Assembly: GCF_012489685.1 (NCBI RefSeq)
Contig: NC_080045.1
Span: 47,327,096 to 47,391,095, forward strand
Source: Lotus japonicus
Taxonomy: Eukaryota > Streptophyta > Magnoliopsida > Fabales > Fabaceae
Length of the DNA stretch: 64,000 bases
Direction: 5' to 3'
Position 1 is the first letter of the stretch; each line of letters starts with the position of its first letter. Under the pieces are notes generated by a model. That model made no database searches and was not told the DNA's origin. It saw only the letters and a list, made by a program, of their open reading frames with translations. Position numbers and translations under genes: made by a program. Shown here one piece after another: positions 1-10,658 of the stretch.

Positions 1-203
1 TTTTCTTTGTGAGAGTGTGGTTGTACTGGGGTATTGGGGTGAGAGTGAAAGAAGTCTATGTGTTGTATAAATTTTCACACAGTGATAATTTTCTGGTTGT
101 CGAATTTTACAACGATCGTGGTTTCCGGTTTTGAAGTTTTCACGTTATTTTCTTGTTTTGTGATTTTTTTTTAATTTTTCTTCAGCTATGTTGTTTCCCA
201 ACA
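1..203 (+). repeat. LTR remnant, 3' part, cut by window edge
   Basis: This stretch matches 8335-8546 almost base for base and ends in the same TTTCCCAACA. The fuller copy at 8203-8546 looks like an LTR, so this is its right end with the left part outside the window. It directly precedes UPL5-like intron sequence, as it does at the second copy. Confidence 0.5.
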
Positions 204-1860
204 TATGATGCAGTGGCTTCTTATCTGTTAACGTTCACAGGTTTCATAGTTAATGTGTGTGTTTGTCTTGTTCTTGTACACATACGTAAGATGGGATCCA
301 CTAAAGTGAAGTGAAATGCTCAGTGGTAAGCATTGATGCAATTTTTGAGGGTGTGGTTTCTCATGCATTCATGAATTGTTATACTTGTTCTTATATTTTT
401 CAGAAAATCTAAATCTTTTATTTTATTCATTAATACTTATAAACTCTGAGTTGTGTAACATAACATGTCTGATCATTACATTTTGTCACCAAAACCTAGT
501 TCTCATATGTTGACAATAAGAACTATAGTTGCTTAATCTTGAGTCTTGATGGTTTTTTATGTATATCTTATATCATATCATTAGATATGCTCAGTGGTAA
601 GCATATATGAAATTTTGAGGGTGTGACTTCTCATGTATCCATGAATTGCTATACTTGTTCTTATATCTTTCAGAAATACTAAATCTTTTATTTTATTCAT
701 CAATAATTATAAACTCTGCGTTGTGTAACATAACATGTCTGATCATTACATTTTGTCACCAAAACATATTTCTCATTTGTTGACAATAAGGACTATGGTT
801 GCTTAGTCTTGAGTCTTGATATTTTTTATGTATATCTTCTATCATATCATTAGATAACTTCTACACTATAAAGTTTAGCTTATTATTCATCTACTTGTCT
901 GCAGCATCCAAAGTAAATCCTCTGCACCTTGAGTACTTCAACTTCTCCGGTCGAATTATTGGGTTAGCTTTGATGAATGATGTGCAAGTGGGAATTTCTT
1001 TCGATCGTGTGTTTTTCAAGCAATTAGCCGGAGAACATATTACTTTTTGGAAGATATACAGAAAACATATCCTTACCTGTACAGGAGCTTCAAGAAAATA
1101 CTAAACATGGATGCAGATTTTGTTGATTCAGATGGATTAGGACTACCATTTCTTAGGGAAGTGGAGGAATTAGGACACAAGAAAATTATCGAGCTTTTCC
1201 CTGGTGGGGAAAGACACGTAGTGAATAGTAAGAACAAGGGGAAGTTTGTTAATCTTCTTATATATAATCAATTTGTAACATCCATATCTAAGCAGGTATC
1301 GCATTTTACTCCGAGTTTTGCTGATATTTTTTCCAACACAAATCCACAAGAGTTCTTTCAAATTTTAGAGCTTGATGATCTTGATTGGATGTTGCATAGA
1401 AGTGAAAATGCAATTTCTGTTGAAGATTGGAATAATGCTTGAGCATGTGTATTCAATGTAAGTAGTACGATCCTCTTTAAGGAATGATGCAATGGCTTCT
1501 TATCTGTTAATGTTTATAAGTTCCACTCTTAATGTGTCTTCGTCTTGTTCTTGAACACATATGTAGGATTGGATCCACCACTAAAGCGGTGTGAAATGTC
1601 GTGGTAAGCATTGGTGAAAATTTTGAGGGTGTAGGCTTCTCATACACCCAAGATTTGTTATGCTTGTTCTTGTAGTTTTATAAAGAAAAACTAAATTGTT
1701 GATTTTATTCATCGGTATTTATAAACTCTACATTGTGTAACATGTATCATCATTATTAGCATTTGTCACTAAACCGAGTTCCCATTTGTTAACATTAATG
1801 TCTATGGTTCTTAGTTAGTCTTAAGTTTTGATGCATTTTGATTTATATCTTGTATCATCA
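204..1860 (+). pseudogene. UPL5-like HECT E3 ligase gene fragment, copy A
   Basis: The exon at about 904-1440 encodes part of the N-lobe of a HECT domain. It reads through LHLEYFNFSGRIIGLALMND and later PFLREVEELGHKKIIELFPG, which resembles plant UPL5, a ubiquitin ligase. The reading frame shifts near 1045-1050, just before the expected LEDIQKTYPYLYRS segment, and the exon ends in a stop at 1440-1442. The catalytic-cysteine C-lobe and the N-terminal ubiquitin-like region are absent. Flanking intron-like DNA holds three related units of about 270 bp (316-585, 588-855 and 1590-1860). Because introns are kept, this is a DNA-level copy and not a processed one. It is not expected to make an active ligase. 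Confidence 0.75.
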
Positions 1861-2190
1861 GACAAAATTCCTAGATGAAATACGTCACAAAATAGATGAA
1901 ATACGTCACAAAATAGATGAAATCTATGAATTCTCAAACATCTATAGCATTACCAAAATCTATAGCACTCCCCCAGGATTAAACAGCCCCTTCCGACAAA
2001 AAACCGGGTCACAGAACTAGCGAGATTAATAATCTATATGCTCAGGAGGCCAGGACTATAAGGAAGAAGAAGATTAAGATTAGGACGAAGAGGAGAAGGA
2101 AGAAAGGTTGTTAAGATGTGTGTTATTTTTTTCATGTCAAAATTGGCTTGGTATTTATAAGTGAAAAATCGTTAATAACAAGGTAAGGTA
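1845..2190 (+). repeat. Segment shared with 12735-13030
   Basis: The sequence from the repeated ATGAAATACGTCACAAAATA units through the purine-rich GAAGAAGAAG tract recurs at about 12746-13030 in the same orientation with few changes. It marks the right flank of the duplicated HECT-fragment block. No coding function was seen. Confidence 0.7.
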
Positions 2191-2806
2191 CTCCCATTAA
2201 TGGTGGGTGGCAACACATGATACACATGGGTGATAGAACCAATGCTGGACGGTGGGCTCATGGAAAATGTGCTTGAACTTTGAAATACTAACAATTTTCC
2301 AACACAATCTCCTTCTCATCCACGTGGTATCCTTGAAAAAATTCTCTGCATAATCTGACCATGATGCAGACCTTACAAACTCAATCTGCTCAATCACGCC
2401 ATGAATTCCACCTTGAACATGAAGACAACATTGTTCCTCTATGTCCCAACCTCTCTCTCAGTGGGCACCAGATCTCCAATCAACATCCAAGAAACCACCA
2501 ACAACCTTTAAAGCCAATCTATCATTCCCCAAATAAAACATCTTCCAACAAAACAATTCCATAACCCAAATACACCCAGCATAAACCCCACAATTACAAA
2601 AAAACAGCTAGCCCCCAGCCTTCAACGCCAAACCTGCTCAAGCCACACCAAACAGCAACAACAGCCCCAAAAAAATAAAAACTGTCACCTAACAACACCA
2701 CCAACTCACTAAACAAACAAACAACACCAAATCACACAAAACCTTAAAAAACGCAAGAATGACTACAAAATAATGTATATTATGTGATAGTCATATGACA
2801 TACGTG
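2187..2806. other. About 620 bp present only in copy A flank
   Basis: The two copies of the flank align up to AATAACAAGG and again from TATTGATAGTCCTAGCTAGC. The roughly 620 bp between these points here is missing at 13028. The segment is C and A rich on the plus strand, has no convincing ORF and shows no clear terminal repeats. It is either an insertion here or a deletion there. Confidence 0.5.
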
Positions 2807-2960
2807 TTCTATTGATAGTCCTAGCTAGCTTTTCTTTTTACTGTTTTGTGCGAGGGGAAAGGGAGGGGGAGGGGAGGCAGGGGTTGGGGTGGGAGTTGGG
2901 TGGTGGCGGTGGTTGTGGAGGTCAGATGGGAGGAAGAAGAGGAATAAAGGGGAGGAGAAC

Positions 2961-3305
2961 TGTTAGAAGTCCCACATTGGCTAGAGATAAGGCCAATCAA
3001 GTGTTTATAAGGGTTGTGCAAACCTCAACTCTTGAGCTAGCTTTTGTGGTTGAGTATAGGCCTCCTAATTTCTAATATGGTATCAGAGCCTATCCTAGAT
3101 CCATTTGTTGTGTGGAGACCTCCCATATTTGGGCCACCCGTTGTTGTTCCCACGTTCCAGTCTGTTCAATCCTGGACGTGAGGGGGTGTGTTAGAAGTCC
3201 CACATTGGCTAGAGATAAGGCCAATCAAGTGTTTATAAGGGTTGTGCAAACCTCAACTCTTGAGCTAGCTTTTGTGGTTGAGTATAGGCCTCCTAATTTC
3301 TAATA
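2961..3305 (+). mobile_element. TRIM (miniature LTR retrotransposon), complete
   Basis: Two 117 bp direct repeats (2961-3077 and 3189-3305) start with TGTTAGAAG, end with TTTCTAATA and are identical by eye. The internal part begins with TGGTATCAGAGC at 3078-3089, the classic initiator-Met tRNA primer-binding site, and ends in a purine-rich GAGGGGGTG before the right LTR. A 5 bp target duplication AGAAC flanks it (2956-2960 and 3306-3310). At 345 bp with no ORF it fits a terminal-repeat retrotransposon in miniature. Identical LTRs suggest recent insertion. Confidence 0.92.
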
Positions 3306-3310
3306 AGAAC

Positions 3311-4400
3311 CACCAAAAGTGATTAATGAAATTTAGAAGAATCAAAAGTGATGTGAAAAGTTACAGAGATTGGCCATAGAAGCATCGTGACGTCATCTTC
3401 ACCAACACATTGGTGGTTTGAATCTAGTGTTCAGGTACAACTGAATTGGAAAGACCCTTGTGCCACCGTCATCTTCATCACTTTCTATATCCTAACTTTT
3501 TATTGTAGAAATTTTGAACCCATATGATCATTGTAGAATTTTTCAAATGCCAATCCTCTAACCCCAAGATGAAGATGAAAAAGGACGTTGCTGGGTAGGT
3601 TCGCTGCAGAGATTGTGTTTGGCGATAGACATGTTGGTTAAGGCCTTAAGGGTTTGAGAGAGAAGAAGTTAATGAGGATGCAAATGGAAATGGGGTGGGA
3701 TTAATTAGCAAGAAGAAGAAGAAGAAGAATTAACGGGAAAGAGGGTGGAATTAAGTATGTTGGATTTTGAGTGATGAGACTTATGAACAATCATGAAGTT
3801 TCATGAAAAACACTCATGAATTGAGTGATTGATTAATCAATAGTTTTAATCAAGGAATTAGGGTTTTCAAACTTGGGGATTGAGGGTTCCACATTAGCTT
3901 TGTAGGTAGGGATAACACCTGCGCGGGGTGAGGCAGGGAGTGTCTCCGCACTCCCCATCCCCGTATCTCTTCCTTGTCCCTATTCCCACTCCCCATCCTT
4001 GCATCACTTTCCTATCCCTGTCCCCACTCTCCATCTCTGTGGGGGGTTTTCGCCTCATTCACAATCCCAGGGGCCCCATGGGGACCATTAACACATCATT
4101 AAAAAAAACTACATTAAATATAAAAAATATATAAATTTCTACTAGGCCACAATGGTTAAATATAGAAACCATTGAAAAGAAATATTATAACACAAGAAAG
4201 GGGGGGTGTTTTAATTGTGTTTTTATAAAACTATGATTTTTTCAAACGATTATTAGTTTTAAAATGTTTTCGTAATCGTTTGGTGCAGCGGATAAAAGTG
4301 TAGTATAGTAAACGATAAAAACACAAGCAATATGTCCTGGTTCACTCTTAAATGATAGGGCTACGTCCATTCCTTGGCTTAACCAAGATTTTACTAAACA
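3311..4400. other. Intergenic DNA with GC-rich patch
   Basis: No gene was found. There is a short GAAGAAGAA tract at about 3711-3729. At 3910-4085 a C-rich patch repeats variations of CCCCATCCC and GTCCC. This resembles interspersed plant repeat sequence, but the family is not identified. Confidence 0.4.
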
Positions 4401-4620
4401 AGTATTAAGAACTTCTCCTACACCAAGTATTATCCATGACTTCTCCCAACAAGCATTCTCCAGGACTTATCCCAACAAGTATTCTCCATAACTTTTCAAA
4501 CAAGTATTCTATGGACTTCTCCTTACAAGTATTTTCAAGACTTCTTCTTGACCAAGTATTATACAAGACTTCTCCTACAATCGTTTTCAAGATTGTTTGC
4601 TTCCACAAGAATCTCTTTTT
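4390..4620. repeat. Degenerate tandem repeat, about 30 bp period
   Basis: Variants of CAAGTATTCTCCAGGACTTC recur about seven times. ORFs on both strands through this stretch are only translations of the repeat. The following DNA to 5480 shows no gene. Confidence 0.6.
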
Positions 4621-5495
4621 ACAAGAGTGATAGTAGATAAATTTAAGCTCGGGAACTATAAAGTATTGGGTATGTGATTTGACTCTAAGGTTATACTTTA
4701 TGTTCTACTTCTTGAGAGACTAAGGTAGGTATAAAGGATTAGATCTAAGGAATAGTTCTCTTTTTCTGAAGTAGACGGTGTAGATAGGCTCTTCTGAAAC
4801 GTGAGCTCAAAAAGCTAGCTTGCATTTGTCTTTAGATCTTTCTCTTTATACTTCTGAATCTTCTATGAGATGAAAGATAGTCGTTGGAGCGTGTACTTCA
4901 CAAAGTTTCTATATGTTGGATCAAACGGTACTTTTGTGTTCTTGTGTCAAGTGCATTAAATGTATCGTACTATTTGATGAAGACCTTTTGCCGAAATAGT
5001 GTAGTTTGTCAACTAGCAGATAGCATAGGTCTGTGCTTCTATTCGTTGGTGTGAAGATATGGTAATTTGATAGTGACATCATTGTACTTTGACTTTGTGC
5101 ATTGTACCTTGTCAAATCATGTGATCTTGCTTTAAGTCTCCTTCACAAAGCTATTCTGAATTCTTTTCCAATTTGAACGTGATGCTCATTCTTCAAACGC
5201 TTCAGCTTTCTTTATATGATAGGCTTCTTCATTTAGACTGTCTTTCACTCTTTCTGCTTCATATGATCTTTTTTCCTTTCTTCTATTGGCCACTTGGAGT
5301 TTAGCAATAAACTTTGATCAATCACTTGTAGCTTCTTCACAGGAATTGGATTGTCTTAAATATGTGTTGCTTGTTTCCTTGGTCAGTGTGCTTTGTAGTT
5401 TCTTTTTCTGATTGATAATATATTTAAATAATTTAATATTTTAATTATATGCATGAGAGGTTTTACAATTAATATTAATTAATACAACAGGTAAT

Positions 5496-7224
5496 GATTG
5501 AAAAACAGGGTTGCTACAAAGGAGAACTTTGGCGCGTCGAGGTGTGGCTTTGGAGGAGGGAGTGGCGTGCGTGTTCTGTTGATCACAAGCTGAATCTGAC
5601 CCATCTTTTCTTGCATTGTCCGAAGGTATGGATCTTATGGGTAGCTGTATTGTATAGAGAAGGTGTCTGGTGGACGATGACAGGTTCTTTTCATGTGTGT
5701 TTGGCAGAATGGGACTCATTACGTCAAAGCACTTCAAGAATCCTTTGGGATTTGATCCCATATGCGATATGCTGGGTGGTGTGGCGGGCTCGTAATGCTA
5801 TTATTTTTAATGACAAGTTTGTATATTGCAGAAGAAGCCTGGGAATCTCACTTGTTCATGATATTCTCTTGGATAAAGGCATGGTGGAAGGAGTGTCCCT
5901 ATGGGGCCGATCAGTTTGCTAGAGGATTCACAAAAGTTAATGTTGTTGAAAAGGTGAGTGTTCGCTTGGTTGTGCCTTGGAAACCCCCGCAAGGCCTTAT
6001 TTTAAAATTTAATGTGGACGAGTCTTTTCAATCTGGTTGTGGTAGTGTTGGTGGGATCTTTAGGAATAGTGCGGGGATTGTGGTAGGAAACTTTTTTAGA
6101 AAAGTATAGGTCCAGAGAGCAGATGAGGCGGAGGTTCTAGCCATTCTGTATGCTTTGTTTTTTTGCCAACAACATCTGCTTGTTTCTGTGGAGGTTGAGA
6201 GCGATTCCACTTTAGCAGTTGGATGGGTCAAAGGGGGGAAAAATAGACCATGGAAGCTCACAAATTAGTTGAATATGATAGATTATTTAATGCCGCTGGT
6301 GGTGTGTAATGGTGTAAATCACATTTTGAGGGAAGGGAATGTAGAGGCGGATGAGTTGGCTAAACAAGGCTGCTTTTGTGAGGAGCCGGTCTGGTTGTTT
6401 TTTGAGGTTTAATCCCATGGGAGGTTGGGTGTTAGTATTTGGTTTGGTATTATTGTTGCTTTTGCTTGCAGGTAATCAGCAAAGACATCTAATATTTGCT
6501 CACAATTTGCTGGAGTGCGTGTCGTGGCCATAAAGTTGCTGGTGTAGTTATGCCCCTTGCTGTTTTTTGCTGTTGAGTTTATTGCTGGTGCTGTTGCTGG
6601 AAGTGCTGCTGTCGTTGTTGCTGTTGTTGATTGATGTTGTTGTGCTGTTGCTGTTATTTTCGCTGAACTTGGGTGCTGGTGCTGTTATTGTTTGCTGTTG
6701 CTGTTACTGTCGCTGGCGCTATTTGCTGTTGCTGGAAGTGCTATTGTTCTTGCTGCTGTCGTTATTGTTGTTGCTGATTGATGTTGTTGTGTTGTTGCTG
6801 TTATTTTCGCTGAACTTGGGTGCTGGTGTTGTCGCTGAAGCTGTTTTTAATTGTTGTTGCTGACGACGTTGGTGCTGCCATTTTTCTGTTTGATGTTTTG
6901 CTCTCAGTTAGAGGAATTTTGACCAGAGGAGGGAAACAAATGCATTATTTTTGTTCAGTTGCAGAATGACTAACCCAAGACAGTGATACTCTTTTTCCTT
7001 TTTAGGTTTTTCTGCCACTAGGTTTTTCCTAACAAGGTTTTAATGAGGCCTTGTCTTGGGTGACACATATAGTAATTCTGCGGGTTGGTGGTGGGTTTTT
7101 TTACATCTCTGGTTGTTTTTCGGGCCAATTTGTCCTTAGACAGATCTTACACTATGTATTGTTCTACCTAGAGTTTTTTTGGCTCAGGTCTCTATATTAA
7201 TAATATTCATTTTGCTTTAAAAAA
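5496..7224 (+). mobile_element. 5'-truncated LINE with target-site duplication
   Basis: The left part encodes the tail of a LINE ORF2. It has a zinc-binding RT-associated segment (LTHLFLHCPKVW, followed by WRARNAIIF), then an RNase H-like segment (LKFNVDESFQSGCGSVGGIFR) in which the usual DGS is DES. Frame changes and a stop at 6107-6109 make it non-functional. The 3' end is an A run at about 7219-7226. Matching 15 bp flanks (5481-5495 and 7225-7239, 14 of 15 identical, AATACAACARGTAAT) are the target duplication. The 3' untranslated part carries a GCTGTTGCTG-type minisatellite. Confidence 0.85.
6545..6870. repeat. TGCTGTTGC minisatellite in LINE 3' region
   Basis: Imperfect GCTGTTGCTG repeats are organised as a larger duplication. 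The segment from GGAAGTGCTGCTG to TTCGCTGAACTTGGGTGCTG occurs twice, about 137 bp apart. Leucine- and valine-rich ORFs here are artefacts of the repeat. Confidence 0.75.
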
Positions 7225-7239
7225 AATACAACAAGTAAT

Positions 7240-8202
7240 ATAAAAATCCACTAATAATTAATTAATATTGTCATTGATTCAAGGTTCAAGTCACTGTATA
7301 TATATATATATATATATATATATCTATATATATATATATGTATAATTAATTTATGTTTCCTTTATGTATTTAAATTACTTTTTTCAATAATTTGTACATA
7401 CATAAGGTTTAAAAGTACACAGCACACAATATCATTTAAAAAAGTAAAATATTTTACTATATAGTTAGAAAACGTATAGTTTAATTTACTATTTTATTTT
7501 TAAATATTTTTATATAAATTTAATTAATTTAAAATTATTACTCTTGAATTGTTTTCTTATTGATGATTAATATTTTAGCAAATGTCAATATTTAATATTT
7601 TAATTATATATGGGTGAGGTTTTACAAAGAATGTTTAATACAATATATATATAGTAATTAATAATTAATTAGTATTTAATTAATGCAAATAATTTTTTTG
7701 ATTGATAATTAATATTTAACCAATTTATCATTTTAATTTTTCAATTATATGTAGGAGAGGTTTTTCAATTAACTAGTTAAATTATTAATGTTTAATAAAA
7801 TGATAATATAAATATTCATATCTACTAAAAAGATAACGTAAATAATTATTAATAATTGATTTGTATTTTCATTAATGCAAGGAATTTAATATTCATCTTT
7901 TAAAATATTAAATACTTAACTAATTTTAGTATTAAATATTCAATTTTATAATAATTAGTATTTAACTCATTTTAGTATTAAATATTCATTTTTTAAAATA
8001 TTAAATATTTCAATTATATGCATGAGATATTTTATAATTATTATTAGTATAATTAGTAATGTAAAACTAAGAAGTCAAATTGACATTTATTAATTGGTAT
8101 TTTCATTAATGCAAGGAATTTATATAATTGATAATTAATATTTAACTAATTTTAGTATAAAATAATTATTTTAATACTAAAGATGGAGATTAAAAATTAG
8201 CT
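7240..8202. repeat. AT-rich degenerate minisatellite
   Basis: Motifs such as ATTATATGCATGAGAGGTTTT, ATTAATGCAAGGAATTT and TTAACTAATTTTAGTATTAAA recur at irregular intervals of roughly 120-240 bp. One copy of the first motif lies at 5447-5465, on the other side of the LINE, so the LINE inserted into this array. A (TA)n tract sits at about 7297-7340. Confidence 0.6.
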
Positions 8203-8546
8203 ATTGGAGAAATCCCACATTGCTTACGGTGGTGAAGGAAGGGGGAGACCAAGGCTATATATTGGACCTAGGTTCTTTGTTTTTAGATGTACCAGTCAGT
8301 AGCACTTTAAGCTTATATCAGACTTAGTTTAAATATTTGATTTGTGAGAGTGTGGTTGTACTGGGGTATTGGGGTGAGAGTGAAAGAAGTCTATGTGTTG
8401 TAACAATTTTCACACAGTGATAATTCTCTGGTTGTCGAATTTTACAACGATCGTGGTTTTTTTATTTCCGATTCTGAAGTTTTCACGTTATTTTCTTGTG
8501 TTGTGATTGTTTTTTAATTTTTCTTCAGCTATGTTGTTTCCCAACA
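8203..8546 (+). repeat. LTR-like remnant (probable solo LTR)
   Basis: The stretch begins TATTGGAGAAATCCCACATTG and ends TTTCCCAACA, so its ends are nearly inverted copies of TGTTGGGAAA, as in many plant LTRs. A TATATATTGGACC motif lies near 8252. No target duplication was found. Its right part matches window positions 5-203. Confidence 0.5.
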
Positions 8547-9815
8547 TATGATGCAGTGGCTTCTTATCTGTTAACGTTCACAGGTTTCATAGTTAATGTG
8601 AGTGTTTGTCTTGTTCTTGTACACATACGTAAGATGGGATCCACTAAAGTGAAGTGAAATGCTCAGTAGTAAGTAGTGATGCAATTTTTGAGGGTGTGGC
8701 TTCTCATGCATCCATGAATTGTTATACTTGTTCTTATATTTTTTAGAATAACAAAATATTTTATTTTATTCATCAATACTTATAAACTCTGCGTTGTATA
8801 ACATAACATGTCTGATCATTACATTTTGTCACCAAAACCTAGTTCTCATTTGTGGACAATAAGGACTATGGTTGCTTAATCCTGAGTCTTGATGGTTTTT
8901 GATGTATATCTTATATCATATCATAGATATGGTCATCGGTAAGCATAGATGAAAATTTTGAGGGTGTGGCTTCTCATGTATCCATGAATTGTTATACTTG
9001 TTCTTATATTTTTCAGAAATACTAAATCTTTTATTTTATTCATCAATAATTATAAACTCTGCGTTGGGTAACATAACATGTATGATCATTACATTTTGTC
9101 ACCAAAACATAGTTCTGATCTGTTGACAATAAGGACTATGGTTGCTTAGTATTGAGTCTTGATGCTTTTTTATGTAGATCTTCTATCATATCATTAGATA
9201 ACTTCTGCACCATAAAGTTTAGCTTATTATTCATCTACTTGTCTGCAGCATCCAAAGTAAATTCTGTGCACCTTGAGTACTTCAACTTCTCCGGTCGAAT
9301 TATTGGTTGAGCTTTGATGAATGACGTGCAAGTGGGAATTTGATCGTGTGTTTTTCAAGCAATTGGGGAGAACATATTACTTTGGAAGATAAACAGAGAA
9401 CATATTACTTTGGAAGATAAACAGAAAACATATCCTTACCTGTACAGGAGCTGCAAGACAATACTAGACATGGATGCTGATTTTGTAGATTCAGATGGAT
9501 TAGGACTAACATTTCTTAGGGAGGTGGAGGAATTAGGACACAAGAAAATTATCGAGCTATTCCCAGGTGGGGAAAGACACGTAGTGAATAGTAAGAACAT
9601 GGAGAAGTTTGTTAATCTTCTTATATATAATCAATTTGTAACATTCATATCTTAGCAGGTATCGCATTTTACTACGGGTTTTGCTGATATTCTTTCCAAC
9701 CCAAATCCACAAGAGTTCTTTCAAATTTTAGAGCTTGAAGATCTTGATTGGATGTTGCATGGGAGTGAAAATGCAATTTATGTTGAAGATTGGAAGGAAA
9801 CCAAGGTATCTGAGG
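8547..9815 (+). pseudogene. UPL5-like HECT gene fragment, copy B
   Basis: The exon at about 9249-9810 resembles copy A but is more damaged. It has a stop in the GRIIG* segment at 9307, a short deletion near 9345, a 29-30 bp tandem duplication at about 9380-9438, and a TAG after FVTFIS at 9653-9655. The upstream 600 bp repeats the intron-like units of copy A. Copy B runs directly into the inverted copy C at about 9810-9845, giving a near-palindrome. Confidence 0.75.
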
Positions 9816-10395
9816 ATCTGTATTTCGATAGCCAAAATACTCAGTGTTTTCCTTCCAATACTCAGTGGTTTCCTTCCAATCTTCAACAGAAGTTGCATTT
9901 TCACTCCCTTGCAACATCCAATCAAGATCTTCAAGCTCTAAACTTTGAAAGAACTCTTGTGGATTTGAGTTGGAAAGAATATCAGCAAAACCCTTACTAA
10001 AATGCGATACTTGTTCAGATATGGATGTTACAAATTGATTATGTATAAGAAGATTAAAAAATATCTCCATGTTCTTACTCTTCACTACGTGTCTTTCCCC
10101 ACCAGGGAAAAGCTCGATAACTTTCTTGTGTCCTAATTCCTCCACCTCCCTAAGAAATGGCAGTCCTAATGCATCTGAATCAACATAATCTGCATCCATC
10201 TCTAGTATTTTCTTGAAGCTCCTGTACAGGTAAGGATATGTTTTCTGTATATCTTCCAAAGTAATGTGCTCCCCAGACAATTTCTTGAAAAACACACGAT
10301 CGAAAGCAATTCTCACTTGCACGTCATTCATCAAAGCTAAACCAATAATTCTACCGGAGAAGTTGAAATACTCAAGGTGCAGAGGATTTACTTTG
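9249..10395. repeat. Large inverted repeat of HECT exon
   Basis: Left arm about 9249-9810 (copy B sense) and right arm about 9835-10395 (copy C antisense) are complementary over some 550 bp, roughly 90 percent identical by eye, with only a few tens of bases between them. Transcription through it would give a long hairpin. Confidence 0.8.
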
Positions 10396-10436
10396 GATGT
10401 TGCAAATAGGTAGATGAATATTAAGTTAAACTTCAT
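9815..10436 (-). pseudogene. UPL5-like HECT gene fragment, copy C (inverted)
   Basis: On the minus strand the HECT N-lobe segment is uninterrupted, from SKVNPLHLEYFNFSGRIIGL through LEDIQKTYPYLYRSFKK and GGERHVVKSKN to LEDLDWMLQGSENATSVEDW. It then reads a short piece resembling the next exon (TEYFGYRNTDPQIPW). From about 9810 the ORF continues as antisense of copy B, so the end of the 254-residue reading frame (stop near 9672) is chimeric. The C-lobe catalytic cysteine is missing. Upstream intron-like DNA (10437-10658, continuing at 12221-12435) matches copy A 1440-1860 reversed. This is the best preserved of the three fragments, but it is still a partial gene. Confidence 0.75.
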
Positions 10437-10658
10437 TGTGCATAATTTATCTGATTATACAAGATATAAATCAAAATGCATCAAAACTTAAGACTAACTA
10501 AGAACCATAGACATTAATGTTCACAAATGGGAACTCAGTTTAGTGACAAATGCTAATAATGATGATACATGTTACACAATGTAGAGTTTATAAATACCGA
10601 TGAATAAAATCAACAATCTAGTTTTTCTTTAAAAAACTACAAGAACAAGCATAACAAA

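Noticed and set aside
6351..6863. Leucine/valine-rich ORFs that look like membrane proteins
   Set aside because: They arise from GCTGTTGCTG repeats in a LINE 3' region.
9752..10000. Plus-strand ORF across the palindrome centre
   Set aside because: Half of it is antisense of copy C. It is a product of the inverted repeat, not a gene.
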